In this document: positions 18,301 to 25,159 of the stretch, in pieces | How the letters are laid out: each line of letters opens with the position of its first letter | Position numbering within the stretch: the stretch's first letter is position 1 | Source: Gemmataceae bacterium | GTDB taxonomy: Bacteria; Planctomycetota; Planctomycetia; Gemmatales; Gemmataceae | Direction of reading: 5' to 3' | DNA length: 33,907 nt | Assembly: GCA_019747655.1 (NCBI GenBank) | Contig: JAIEQO010000921.1 | Coordinates: 1-33,907 of the forward strand | Notes under the pieces: generated by a model | The model's input: the letters and a program-made list of their open reading frames with translations, nothing else | The model's database searches: none | What the model was told of the DNA's origin: nothing | Translations under genes and position numbers: made by a program

Positions 18301-19615
18301 GGCCCGGCTGGAGGTGACGGCCGGGGGCGGCCCGTTCGTCATCGGCAACCCGGTCACGGTCACCGTCCGGGCCCTGGACGCGGGCGGGAACCTCGCCGAC
18401 TTCGACAGCCGGTTCACCATCGACTTCGGCGACCCGGCGGCGGTGGTCAGCCCGGCCGACCCGGTTCTGACCGACGGGACGGCGACCGTGACCGTCACCT
18501 TCGGGACCCCGGGGACGTACACCGCCCGGGTGACCTCCGGGGCCCTGACCGGGCAGAGCGGGCCGATCACCGTCCTGGCCACCCCGCCCAAGCCGAAGCC
18601 GACCACCACCCTGCCCAAGGTGACGGCCGTCGGGTCCGGGGGGGGCGGCAGCCCGGTCGTCCAGGTAGTCAACCCGGACGCCTCCCCGCTCACCCAGTTC
18701 GTCCCGTTCCCGGCCGGGTTCAACGGCGAGGTCGACGCGGCCGGGGGCGGGTTCACCGGCGGCCTCCGGGTGGCGGTGGCCGACGTCACCGGGGACGGGG
18801 TGCCGGACTACGTGGTCGGCAGCGGCCCGGGGATCACCGCCATCGTCCAGGTCCGGGACGGGGCGACCGGGAAGGCGACCAACATCCAGCCGTTCGAGAC
18901 GTTCAAGGGCGGGGTGTTCGTGGCCGTCGGGGACGTGACCGGGGACGGGACGGCCGACGTGGTCGTCACCCCGGACCTGTCCGGCGGGCCGCGGGTGTCG
19001 GTCTACCGCGGCGGGGACTTCCGCCGGGTGGCCAACTTCTTCGGGATCAAGGACGAGAACTTCCGGGGCGGGGCCCGGGCCGGGGTGGGGGACGTCAACG
19101 CCGACGGGTTCGCCGAGGTGGTCATCTCGGCCGGGTTCGGCGGCGGCCCGCGGATCTCGGTGTACGACGGGGCGGCCCTGGCCCAGGGCCGGGAGATCAA
19201 CCCGGTCAGCGACTTCTTCCTGTTCGAGGAGGGGCTGCGGAACGGGGCCTACGTGGCCGTCGGGGACGTGGACGGGGACGGGTTCGCCGACCTGATCGGC
19301 GGGGCCGGCCCGGGCGGCGGGCCGCGGGTCCTGACGATCAGCGGCAAGACCCTGCTGCAGAGCGGGGCGGACGCCGCCATCGGGGCCCCGCTGGCCAACT
19401 TCTTCGCCGGCGACCCCGAGAACCGGGGCGGGGTCCGGGTGACGGTCAAGAACCTGGACAACGACGACCTCGCCGACGTCGTCACCGGGGCCGGGGAGGG
19501 CGGCGGGTCCGCCGTCACCTCCTACGCCGGCAAGACCCTGATGGAGGGCGGGACCGACCCGCTCTTCGGGTTCGACGCCTTCCCGGACTTCTCGGGCGGG
19601 GTGTTCGTCGGCTAA
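9344..19615 (+). CDS. Giant secreted protein: BNR propellers, P-domain-like, Ig-like and FG-GAP modules
   Basis: A 3423-residue protein. There is no classical signal peptide; instead a basic N-terminus carries RLRVEEVEARLVPV (28-41), a motif common at the start of large planctomycete secreted proteins. Modules by eye: Asp-box propeller units near residues 94, 314, 707 and 775; P-domain-like jelly-roll about 433-616; Ig-like domains about 886-1270; second P-domain-like module about 1348-1491; a large Asp-box region about 1520-2640 (SVDGGRTW, SNDTGKTW, SKDFGRNW, TTDRGLNW, SADKGTTW); another Ig-like domain about 2645-2760; three invasin/filamin-like domains about 2774-3080; a PKPKPTT linker; and FG-GAP calcium-binding-type repeats (DVTGDGVPD, DVNADGFAE, DVDGDGFAD) from about 3096 to the end. 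It is probably cell-surface or matrix material. The start ATG at 9344 has only a weak AGGA upstream; the frame is open further 5' but without support. Confidence 0.9.
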   Translation: MSTPAFSKFLRRWAQQKRPAAPASRRARLRVEEVEARLVPVTAPTPLAGSAQAIVGGAFNSLSFVQPSAVADPTNPDNLVMVTNNGTFMIAYASSDGGASWVPFFDNNQYNLVPVPPPGAPNPPQGYIRAFRIADPSIDPGPGFKRRDQKNYTNTTSAAAAFGRDGKVYIAAVEQNAAPGQLATSGAVVVYAFDFNGGVPQIIDLDEKLGAENVNDSFFGFTAGGYQDSRANVIYRWLTTGTNEREGAFNLSIATDNNRPTFTDPETGRTARDTMSGKGVYVAWNTGTFATPFEDGRARRIDPTSTSAILVAGSSDGGVNFSTPVLANSNAYYTPNTGAALPTVAFSPAVAKAGAPAGGQLTFTWQTIGGRTTSNDPIPGTAFSDASRPDNGNPNRPAVASGKKRYDVGRTINDGISPPQGAPAGTPDTPGVTNATFDVNLSDLGNLTADSPITDLNFGLGIFHPDPSQLSVEVISPAGDRVVLFGNWMNGLGQKPTAGQTYGLETGGNNGVGVRTFATNPIRANFVGTVFDDEAPRYINDGVLGTRRVSDPYAYNLKTDSVFGGLLSTLYAGKTANDLVGTWTVRILDVRNSGSPPPFQQLTFVELHASGYISNTGFGPDEQLVGTDGLAAAVPVNPNGTGQDIDGTGPLTQPAVSPVVGIAGGTSTAYDRSLGSFSPYAGRLYTAYAAPVYDGATLVDSNIFLRYSDNNGGTWSPAVRVNDDNANDNFSEGRRWQFQPTVAVDDVTGAVVVTWFDARNDASDGRVATYIATSIDGGNTFSARLEGGAFSNQTPSTQAYLNTPKRATDAVTGRQVDLEPIPSNFSTFNVDQNNNPAAPFGPGIRQSLIAFDGRVYPFWSGNNNAPGTRIFVGRYPAADNDNQPVRITAGPRVVGGDQGPVTDPVRVNRDGQPFDYNTTFADDGTRLLDGFVVTFDRAVDTSTFDGGDVRVFYRGPATDRNVPATQLPVAEVFALNAVAPDPAFPNLRNATRFFVRLRDPQGAVGTYSYVVGPNIRDRIRTDDPFAPGGVVLGNEMDQDADGNRAETGGGPGQPDDRFAVPASATGGPFVLPFATNSLPLIIPGPHVVGSAAAGRPAGQPDTEDNLVLNAGNDTLDVTFDRDMVPSSFTAANVRRITGPIGDIAGPFTVTPLNVDPITGGARTFRITFARQVLSGGYTVEFGPDPNGNLPRAVAQPRLVLSLPVGATSAAVRFDRDISRAVTAADVVRITGPNGPLAGPFDITGGGRDFTVTFPAVPVAGQYVIEFRDAPDRTDTPLRVPANAAGPVATNLNPVPAVDTNLNAGLATLRGGDRTQLTPETVTTRTYGPPGPSTIPIPSGSTASPAVAEFPINITDDFAVQQLLATNPADRRVIQVRLTVDFPNVPDLVGELVAPDGSTVLLFNRVGTQGQPNQANLTNTLFEDTAGTPISSAAPPFTGPGAFNPEEPFARLVVRPEGPVSSRGTWRLRVTNTGAGAGVIRNFQLTLPFAISGSGLGEAVADRFTAGFRIFTQDPSNPLSRQQWTPVGPASQNATVNPAGFNTGRVTALAVDPSDPSGNTVYAGGATGGVWKTTNFLTTDPVGPDWAPLTDFGPTVTSGGAFGNTLNIGSIAVFGRNNDPTQSVVLVATGEGDTLGEYVQGGGLRTEESPGVGFLLSVDGGRTWRLLDSSVNVDRTTGEYLAISSGQRDHRFVGTVGFRVAIDPTPTPAGELIFYAALSDAPSRTAAQRTGGIYRSNDTGKTWTLVRAGQATDVTLAPGSAQTLNIPDDPNNPNLSPFLQVMYAAFRGEGVFFSPQAPDATSAGGPGALTRVDGRGQNPLFRDFQIIPTRQIPIATFPGQADRTPGGNKGRITLAVPAVTNDVIRNVAYQGWVYALVAGAGQDASGGPIDGLYLSKDFGRNWTRVRLNEFRPPVAAGVFQGGAFGTNDVSAPQSNPFGLDNAPSGGNFAQSIAVDPRNPNIVYLGGLNQATRQPLGGYMRVDVTKLEDAQAVVAYNNSLPNAAPNAAGTNVGGPRLQFGSPPVAADLSRFTGSVVVGPYEDPVYAGPGGNYGIFRPDNLLSVNRGFLNVFRNPARPFVSNATLLFTNVDSSAGAGFQNRGFGAQTQYIDAETETNVHEILTIVDPLTGKTRLITGDDQGVASQVANDDGSTDDAAVGFARAPNKRRNGDLQIGQFFQGAAQPSQLAADIAGVQRLFYATSDNNGYPRSTNTVLQDGGIRDSRFTAPPAPYTSPEGTVGYSGTGVATDQTGTGVAYEFRWPGLGGQGTDFFRVIPRNTYQEGNGLNDGFSRTNGLLQDRSNNGILGGVPDDPLRFSGQWRPDAGSNFAVNPINPNAIVMSANGDNQGVGRLFRTTDRGLNWFVVGETNTVTQALGQGDFAAPGLPGPGLDGTYSAAVAFGAPDPNQPTLLDNFIYAGTNGGRVFVTRTGTAPWLNITGPVGSTFGVGGSLDGSPVQQIVANPRRGSTDLFAVTLRGVYYKANAFDTAVGWQNVTGNLFSLTRAAFGGSGEQVASLKYLTTIAADWRFAIPQDPEDPNSPTFPVLYVGGEGGVFRSADKGTTWDYFPAATTYTDVPSGKTYDIPAGGYLPNVHVTDLDLSLGDIDPANGLPRQSQSGGLNLLLATTYGRGQFAIRLSNQLPPNSFVSGPRVVQLINPNSVGGPSDRFQVVFSGPVDPNTFTAADVALTGPNGAITVQSVTPVGGGTLPTTFDILFQPVAGQAPVNVVIGANPGAGKDVPAVTDLGGNVMNQNGNGTNGESLVDQYRTTIVLNAATNNRLVVAQAPATAVAGESVSVTIEARDADDQIFDGSAPGRPALNGTVTLSPAPGTGAFSPTTVDLVNGRATFQMVFEKAGDQTVRADLTSGGLNANGTDFTVRVRAAAASQFVLDPPDTILTVGLSNPDVPFTIAARDRFGNAAADYAGPVTVAVTGAGGTVPETLNMANGTGTFTGRFTNTGTATVTVSGPDPTNAANTISGSATVSVSSGTAARLEVTAGGGPFVIGNPVTVTVRALDAGGNLADFDSRFTIDFGDPAAVVSPADPVLTDGTATVTVTFGTPGTYTARVTSGALTGQSGPITVLATPPKPKPTTTLPKVTAVGSGGGGSPVVQVVNPDASPLTQFVPFPAGFNGEVDAAGGGFTGGLRVAVADVTGDGVPDYVVGSGPGITAIVQVRDGATGKATNIQPFETFKGGVFVAVGDVTGDGTADVVVTPDLSGGPRVSVYRGGDFRRVANFFGIKDENFRGGARAGVGDVNADGFAEVVISAGFGGGPRISVYDGAALAQGREINPVSDFFLFEEGLRNGAYVAVGDVDGDGFADLIGGAGPGGGPRVLTISGKTLLQSGADAAIGAPLANFFAGDPENRGGVRVTVKNLDNDDLADVVTGAGEGGGSAVTSYAGKTLMEGGTDPLFGFDAFPDFSGGVFVG

Positions 19616-19645
19616 CGAGCCGTCACCCGGCCCGCTGACCGCGAC

Positions 19646-19682
19646 CCGCCGCCCCGGGGCTACCCCCGGGGCGGCGGTGTTT
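19646..19682 (+). terminator. Terminator-like hairpin after the giant gene
   Basis: CCGCCGCCCCGGGG (19646-19659) pairs perfectly with CCCCGGGGCGGCGG (19664-19677) around a CTAC loop and is followed by TGTTT. It lies 31 bases past the stop of the giant gene, the right place and shape for intrinsic termination, although the U-run is short. Confidence 0.65.
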
Positions 19683-19712
19683 CCCGGGCGGCCGTGACCG
19701 GCTACGAAACGA

Positions 19713-19744
19713 CGCGGCCCGCCCGGTTTCCCGGGCGGGCCGCG
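19713..19744 (-). terminator. Terminator-like hairpin after the FG-GAP gene
   Basis: CGCGGCCCGCCCGG (19713-19726) pairs perfectly with CCGGGCGGGCCGCG (19731-19744) around TTTC. Read on the minus strand it follows the stop of the gene at 19768 by 23 bases and is followed by TCGTTTCG. It probably ends that transcript; together with the hairpin at 19646 it insulates the two convergent genes. Confidence 0.6.
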
Positions 19745-19767
19745 GTGCGGTCAACGGGCGGGTCGCC

Positions 19768-21459
19768 TTACCCGACGAACACCCCGGTCGCCAGGGCCCC
19801 GCCGCCGAACGGCAGGTCCTGCGTGTTCCCGGCCCCGATGGCCAGCCCGCGGTAGACCCGGACCGCGCCGGTCGCCCCGTCCCCGCTGCCGACCACCAGG
19901 TCGCCCCGGTCCTCCCCGTCGACCCGCTTGACGGCCACCCGGACCCCGCCCCGCTGGTTCGGGTCGAAGGCGAAGAAGTTGGCCAGCGGGCCGGCCTTGG
20001 CCGCCTCCGGGTTGGCCAGGGTGGCGGCGTAGGTCAGGACCATCACCCGGGGCCCCCCCCCGGGGCCGCCACCGAACGCCATCTCGGCCAGCCCGTCCCC
20101 GTTCAGGTCCCCGGCCCCGACGTAGGTGCCGTCCCGGAGGGTCTGCTCGAACACGAAGAAGTTCAGGGTCGCCCGCGGGGTGCCGTTCGCCAGGGTCGAC
20201 CCGTCGAACACGGTGACCCGGGGGCCGCCGCCGATCCCGGCCGCCACCACCAGGTCGGTGAACTCGTCCCCGTCGAAGCTGCCGGCCGCCACCCGGGCCC
20301 CGCCCCGGAAGTTCGGGTCGTCGATCCCGAAGAAGTTGGCCACCCGCCGCAGGCTCGTCCCGTCCAGGGTGAAGATCTGGACCCGCGGCCCGCCCCCCCG
20401 GTCCGGGGAGACGATGATCTCGGCCTTCCCGTCGGCCGTCACGTCCCCGACGGCGACGAACAGCCCGATGTTCGTCACGTTCTCCCCGGGGAAGGCGTTG
20501 AACGCCCCCCCGGCGGCGGACAGGAGGTCGGTCCCGGTCCGGCCGGAGATCACCCGGATCAGCCCGCCCCCGCCCGGGCCGGTGACGAACACCATGTCCG
20601 TCGACCCGTCCCCGTCCACGTCCCCGGACGCCCCCCGGACCAGCCCGGGCAGGCCGAACGGGCTGAACGGGCCGAACGCCGAGGTGAGCTGGTCGTTCGA
20701 CCCGACCCGGAACACCTGGGCGGTCGTGTTGGCCGACGCCACCGCCAGGTCCGGCGGCCGGCTCCCCGGCCCCGGGGTCCCCGGCCCGCCCCCCGGCGGG
20801 GGCGGCGGGGGGAGCGTCTGGCCCGGGGTGTTGAACCGGAGGTTGTCGATCTCGTACCCGACCACCCCGTTGGACGACAACCGGGCCGACCCGACCTCGA
20901 CCCGGGCGATCCCCCGGCCGAACGCCAGCCCGATGAACGTGTCCTCGGTGTCCCCGGGGAGCGGGACGAACGACCGGTTCGCGGTGTCGATCGCCGCCTG
21001 GTCGACCAGGTTCCCGGCCTCGTCGAACGCCCGGGCGGTGAACCCCCCGGGCGGCCCGTCGGTGAACACGAACCCGACGGCCGTGGGGTAGTCGGCCCGG
21101 CCGCCCGGCACCGACCGGTCGAACGCCATCACCAGCGTCGACGCCTCGCCCGACCGCTCGCCCTGGTTGACGTACAGGCTGTTCGGGGCGGAGATGGCGT
21201 CGACGATGTTCCGGTTGCTGGTGACCGGCAGCTCCCGCCGGCCGCGGAGCGAGAACCGCACCCCGAGGCCGGCGTACTGGTCGGACACCAGGTTGCCCGG
21301 CGGGATCGCCGCCCCGGCCAAGTCCCGGTCGAAGTCGACCAGGAGCGAAGGCCCGCCGAAGAACCCGGGCGGGGAGGCCACCACCCCGGGGGTGAACACC
21401 GCCGGGGCCAGCCGGGCCTCGACCCCCTCGACGCTCGGGCGGAACCGCTTGTCGGCCAT
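19768..21459 (-). CDS. Secreted FG-GAP repeat protein with N-terminal 'VEGVEARLAP' motif
   Basis: A 563-residue protein starting at the ATG at 21459, which has a strong GGAGGAGG site 6 bases upstream. The N-terminus RPSVEGVEARLAPAV (residues 7-21) is the same type of motif as in the giant protein. A beta-rich domain follows (about 25-225; LVSDQYAGLGVRFSLRG, YEIDNLRFNTPG), then a Pro/Gly linker (about 228-250), then FG-GAP/VCBS-like repeats with DxDGDGxxD calcium-type motifs (DVDGDGSTDMV, DVTADGKAEII, SFDGDEFTDLV, DLNGDGLAEMA) to the C-terminus, which ends GVFVG exactly like the giant protein. Long stretches such as RRVANFFGI-D-NFRGGAR are shared between the two modules. It is probably surface- or matrix-located; the ligand is unknown. 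The open frame upstream of 21459 is unsupported. Confidence 0.88.
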   Translation of the reverse strand: MADKRFRPSVEGVEARLAPAVFTPGVVASPPGFFGGPSLLVDFDRDLAGAAIPPGNLVSDQYAGLGVRFSLRGRRELPVTSNRNIVDAISAPNSLYVNQGERSGEASTLVMAFDRSVPGGRADYPTAVGFVFTDGPPGGFTARAFDEAGNLVDQAAIDTANRSFVPLPGDTEDTFIGLAFGRGIARVEVGSARLSSNGVVGYEIDNLRFNTPGQTLPPPPPPGGGPGTPGPGSRPPDLAVASANTTAQVFRVGSNDQLTSAFGPFSPFGLPGLVRGASGDVDGDGSTDMVFVTGPGGGGLIRVISGRTGTDLLSAAGGAFNAFPGENVTNIGLFVAVGDVTADGKAEIIVSPDRGGGPRVQIFTLDGTSLRRVANFFGIDDPNFRGGARVAAGSFDGDEFTDLVVAAGIGGGPRVTVFDGSTLANGTPRATLNFFVFEQTLRDGTYVGAGDLNGDGLAEMAFGGGPGGGPRVMVLTYAATLANPEAAKAGPLANFFAFDPNQRGGVRVAVKRVDGEDRGDLVVGSGDGATGAVRVYRGLAIGAGNTQDLPFGGGALATGVFVG

Positions 21460-21726
21460 GTCGGACCTCCTCCAGGTGATGAGCCGGCCGGGCAACCCCC
21501 ATAAGGTATCCGCCCGCCGCGGGGCGGCCGCCCCGCCGACGAGCACAACCCGAAGGAGTTAACCGGTTTTACCCAATTTACCGAATCTACCACAACCCGG
21601 GCGAGATGGGCAGACCGCGACCGTCCCCGGGTCGGGGCCGGACGCAGCCGTACCAGACCAACGACGACCACCCCCCGAAGGATTGCCGGTCCGAACGGAT
21701 CTGCCGATGCCGCGGCCGGGGCGGGG

Positions 21727-24700
21727 TTAGTGACTGTCCGATCCCCCGACATCTTCACTCGTGAGCTGAACCGGCGGCGGGCCGGCCGGGGCCGCCACCG
21801 TCTCCCCGTTGCGGCCGTCCCGCCCGGTTTCCGGCCGGCGGTGTTCGGTGGCGGGCGCCGGCTGGCCGGGTAGCTTCGGCGGGCCGCTCACCCACTCGAT
21901 GAGCAGTTGGACCGCGACGTAGAAGGCCGGGACGAAGAAGACCGCCAGGACGGTGGACGTAATCATCCCGCCGAACACGGCCGTCCCGAGCGACCGCCGG
22001 CTGGCCGCCCCGGCCCCGGTGGCGAACACCAGGGGGGCCACCCCGAGGATGAACGCGAAGCTGGTCATGATGATCGGCCGGAACCGGAGCCGGGCGGCGT
22101 GGACGGCCGCCTCCCGTACCGGCTTGCCGGTCAGCCGCGTCTCCCGGGCGAACTCGACGATCAGGATGGCGTTCTTCGACGCCAGGGCGATGATGAGTAC
22201 GATCCCGATCTGGACGTACACGTCGTTGGCGAAGTTCCGCAGCCCGACCGCCCCGACCACCCCCAGCAGGCCGAGGGGCACCACCAGGATGACGGCCAGG
22301 GGCAGCAGCCAGCTCTCGTACTGGGCGGCCAGGACGAGGTAGACCAGGAGCACCGCCAGCCCGAACACGTACACCGCCTCGCCGGAGACCTTCTTCTCCT
22401 GGAAGGCGATCCCGGTCCAGTCGTACCCCATCGTCCGGGGGAGGGTCTCGGCGGCCGCCGCCTCCATCGCCCCGATCGCCTCCCCGGAGCTGTACCCCTC
22501 GGCCGCCGACCCCCGGACCTGGGCGGTCGGGTACAGGTTGTACCGGATCACCGACTGCGGCCCGATCCGGTCCTCGACGGTCAGGAGCGTCCCGAGCGGG
22601 ACCCGCTTGCGGGGCAGCCCCGGGCCCTCCTCCCGGCCGGGGACTTCGAGCCGCAGGATGATCCCGGGGTCGGCCCGGAACCGGCCCTGGGCCTGGACCC
22701 GGACCTGGTACGTCCGGTCGAACTTGTTGAAGTCGTTGACGTAGACCGACCCCAGGTTGGCCTGGAGGGTGCGGAAGATGTCGTCCGCCTTCACCCCCAT
22801 CTTCTCGGCCTTCACCCGGTCGATGTCGAGGTAGATCTGCGGCACCCCGGCCCGGAACACCGAGTTGATCGCCTGGGGGTCGATCGCGGGCTGCTCCCGG
22901 GCGGCCGCGATCAGCGCCTGGACCCGGTCCTGGAGGGCGGCCAGGCCGACGCCCTCCCGGTCCTCGACCTGCAGCTCGAACCCGCCGGACACCCCGAGCC
23001 CCTGGATGGCCGGCGGGATGAGGACGATCACCCGGGCGTCCGGGAACCCGGCGAACTCCCGCCGCAGGTCGTTCACCAGGGCGGCCTGCTGCAGCTCCGG
23101 GGTGGTCCGCTTGGACCAGTCGGTCCAGGCGATGAAGGCGGTGGCGGCGTTCGGGGCGGCCGTCCCGTCGAGCAGGGAGAACCCGCCGAGGACGAACCAG
23201 TTCTCGGCCGCCCCGGCCTCCTGGTAGCGCCTCATCACGGCGTTGAACTTCTCGGTCAGCTCCCGGGTCCGGTCGAGCGACGCCGCGTCGGGGAGCTGCA
23301 TGGCGACGATGACGTAACCCTGGTCCTCCTCGGGCAGGAACCCGGTCGGGGTGTGGACGTAAAGGTAGCCGGTATACGCCGCCACCCCGGCGAACGCGAG
23401 CAGGACCAGCGGCCAGACCCGGACGAGCTGGCGGACGCTCCAGGCGTAGGCCCGCTCGACCGGTCCGTAGGCGGCCTCGAACGCCCGGGCGAACCACCCC
23501 TTCTTCTTGACCGGCTTGAGGTACTGGGCGCACTGGGCGGGCTTCAGGGTGAGGGCGTTGATCGCGCTAATCAGGGCGGTGGCGGCGATGGTCAGGGCGA
23601 ACTGGCGGTAGAGCTGGCCGGTGATCCCGCCGAGGAAGGCGGTCGGCAGGAACACGGCCATCAGCACCAGGGTGATGGCGATGACCGGCCCGGTCACCTC
23701 GCTCATCGCCTGGATGGTGGCGTCCCGCGGGGTCATCCCCTGCTCGATGTGGTGGCTGGCGTTCTCGACGATCACGATCGCGTCGTCGACCACGATCCCG
23801 ATGGCCAGGATCAGGCCGAACAGGGTGAGCAGGTTGACCGAGAAGCCGAGCAGCGGCATGAACGCGAAGGCCCCGATGATCGTCACCGGGACGGTGGTGG
23901 CGGGGACCAGGAGGGCCCGGAAGCTGTGGAGGAACACCAGGATGACGATGAGGACCAGGACCCCGGCCTCGGCCAGGGTCAGGTACACCTCGTCGATGGC
24001 CGAGGCGACGAACTTGGTGGTGTCGAACGGGATGTCGTACTGCACCCCCTCGGGGAGCGTCGGGGCGATCTTCTCCATCGCCGCCCGGACGGCCTTGGCC
24101 ACGTCCAGGGCGTTCGACCCGGGGAGCTGGTAGATCAGGATGTTGGCCGCGTCGTACCCGGTCTTGGTGGCGAACGAGTCGTACGTCTGGGCCCCCAGCT
24201 CGACCCGGGCCACGTCCCGGAGGTAGACGATCTGCCCGCCCTCGCCGGACTTGACCACGATCCCGGCGAACTCCTCGGGGTCGGACAGCCGGCCGAGGGT
24301 GGTGACGGTCAGGGTGAACGCCTGGCCGGACGGGTTGGGCGGCTGGCCGATCTGCCCGGCGGCGACCTGGACGTTCTGCCGCTGGAGGGCGGCGACCACG
24401 TCCTGGGTGGTGAGCTGGCGGGCGGCCAGCCGGTCCGGGTCGAACCAGATCCGCATGGCGTAGGCCCCGACCCCGCGGACGTTCACGTCCCCGACCCCCG
24501 GGACCCGGCTCAGCTCGTCCCGCAGCCGGAGGGTGGCGTAGTTCGACAGGAACAGGGCGTCGTAGGCCCCGGACGGGGAGGTCAGGGAGATGGCCAGGAC
24601 GATGTTCGACGACTGCTTCTTGACCGTGATCCCCTGCCGGCGGACCTCCTCCGGGAGCTGCGGCTCGGCCACCGAGATGCGGTTCTGGACGAGCACCTGG

Positions 24701-25011
24701 GCCTGGTCCAGGTCGGTCCCGATGTCGAAGGTGACGGTCAGCCCGTAGCTGCCGTCGGCCGAGCTGGTCGAGGACATGTACAGCATGTTCTCGACCCCGT
24801 TGACCTGCTGCTCGATCGGGGCGGCGACGGTGTTGGCCACCACCTGGGCGTTGGCCCCGGGGTAGTTGGTGCTGACCTGGACGGTCGGGGGGGTGATCTG
24901 GGGGTACCGCTCGACCGGCAGCCGGTACAGGGCCACGACCCCGAACAGGACCGTGACGATGGCGATCACGTTGGCGAAGATCGGGCGGTCGATGAAGAAC
25001 CGGGAGATCAT
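21727..25011 (-). CDS. RND efflux pump, HAE1 family (AcrB/MexB-like)
   Basis: A 1094-residue inner-membrane proton/drug antiporter, the usual length for AcrB-like pumps. The start MISRFFIDRPIFANVIAIVTVLFG is the standard first transmembrane helix. GIVVDDAIVIVENA holds the paired aspartates of the proton relay (D407/D408 in AcrB), and ALASKNAILIVEFA the conserved lysine (K940 equivalent). Porter-domain landmarks include VERYPQITPPTVQVSTNYPGA and LQNRISVAEPQLP-like VQNRISVAEPQLP. A helix group with HSFRALLVPATTVPVTIIGAF and LGFSVNLLTLFGLILAIGIVVDD is typical. The C-terminal tail (about 50 residues, PAPATEHRRPETG...) is polar and extra. The start is the ATG at 25011; the open frame continues upstream through a repeat. 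The adaptor gene lies 143 bases upstream; no TolC-like gene is in the window. Confidence 0.96.
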   Translation of the reverse strand: MISRFFIDRPIFANVIAIVTVLFGVVALYRLPVERYPQITPPTVQVSTNYPGANAQVVANTVAAPIEQQVNGVENMLYMSSTSSADGSYGLTVTFDIGTDLDQAQVLVQNRISVAEPQLPEEVRRQGITVKKQSSNIVLAISLTSPSGAYDALFLSNYATLRLRDELSRVPGVGDVNVRGVGAYAMRIWFDPDRLAARQLTTQDVVAALQRQNVQVAAGQIGQPPNPSGQAFTLTVTTLGRLSDPEEFAGIVVKSGEGGQIVYLRDVARVELGAQTYDSFATKTGYDAANILIYQLPGSNALDVAKAVRAAMEKIAPTLPEGVQYDIPFDTTKFVASAIDEVYLTLAEAGVLVLIVILVFLHSFRALLVPATTVPVTIIGAFAFMPLLGFSVNLLTLFGLILAIGIVVDDAIVIVENASHHIEQGMTPRDATIQAMSEVTGPVIAITLVLMAVFLPTAFLGGITGQLYRQFALTIAATALISAINALTLKPAQCAQYLKPVKKKGWFARAFEAAYGPVERAYAWSVRQLVRVWPLVLLAFAGVAAYTGYLYVHTPTGFLPEEDQGYVIVAMQLPDAASLDRTRELTEKFNAVMRRYQEAGAAENWFVLGGFSLLDGTAAPNAATAFIAWTDWSKRTTPELQQAALVNDLRREFAGFPDARVIVLIPPAIQGLGVSGGFELQVEDREGVGLAALQDRVQALIAAAREQPAIDPQAINSVFRAGVPQIYLDIDRVKAEKMGVKADDIFRTLQANLGSVYVNDFNKFDRTYQVRVQAQGRFRADPGIILRLEVPGREEGPGLPRKRVPLGTLLTVEDRIGPQSVIRYNLYPTAQVRGSAAEGYSSGEAIGAMEAAAAETLPRTMGYDWTGIAFQEKKVSGEAVYVFGLAVLLVYLVLAAQYESWLLPLAVILVVPLGLLGVVGAVGLRNFANDVYVQIGIVLIIALASKNAILIVEFARETRLTGKPVREAAVHAARLRFRPIIMTSFAFILGVAPLVFATGAGAASRRSLGTAVFGGMITSTVLAVFFVPAFYVAVQLLIEWVSGPPKLPGQPAPATEHRRPETGRDGRNGETVAAPAGPPPVQLTSEDVGGSDSH

Positions 25012-25028
25012 TTCTCGCCCTGCGGGCG

Positions 25029-25159
25029 AATGACCAATGACCCACCAATGACCCACCAATGACCAAGGAAGACAGGTGCGGTTCTTCCCCAAGTCGGAGG
25101 TAGGTCATTCGTCATTCGTCATTCCTTGGTCATTGGTGGGTCATTGGGCATTGGTCATT
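25029..25159. repeat. Inverted repeat of GGTCATT / GGTGGGTCATT units, copy A
   Basis: Left arm 25029-25070 (AATGACCAATGACCCACCAA... type) and right arm 25122-25159 (TTCCTTGGTCATTGGTGGG... type) are inverted copies over about 38 bases with few differences, around a spacer of about 50 bases that also carries TCATTCGTCATTC. The units are short tandem repeats of GGTCATT, GGTGGGTCATT and CGTCATT. It fills the gap between adaptor and pump genes, and the right arm supplies the adaptor's TGA stop (25155-25157). A related element is at 26671-26783. In composition it is much less GC-rich than everything around it. Confidence 0.8.

Noticed and set aside
13909-19638. A 1909-codon plus-strand open frame inside the giant gene
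   Set aside because: Out-of-frame shadow rich in Arg, Pro and Gly, without domain motifs; the overlapping frame has clear Asp-box, Ig-like and FG-GAP motifs.
21460-21726. tRNA or other structured RNA gene in the gap upstream of the FG-GAP gene
   Set aside because: No cloverleaf or CCA end could be folded by eye; the AT-rich part (21560-21595) is more likely promoter sequence for the minus-strand gene, but no clear -35/-10 pair was found.
25029-25159. CRISPR array
   Set aside because: The repeats are short, irregular, immediately adjacent and arranged as an inverted pair, without unique spacers of even length and with no cas genes in the window.
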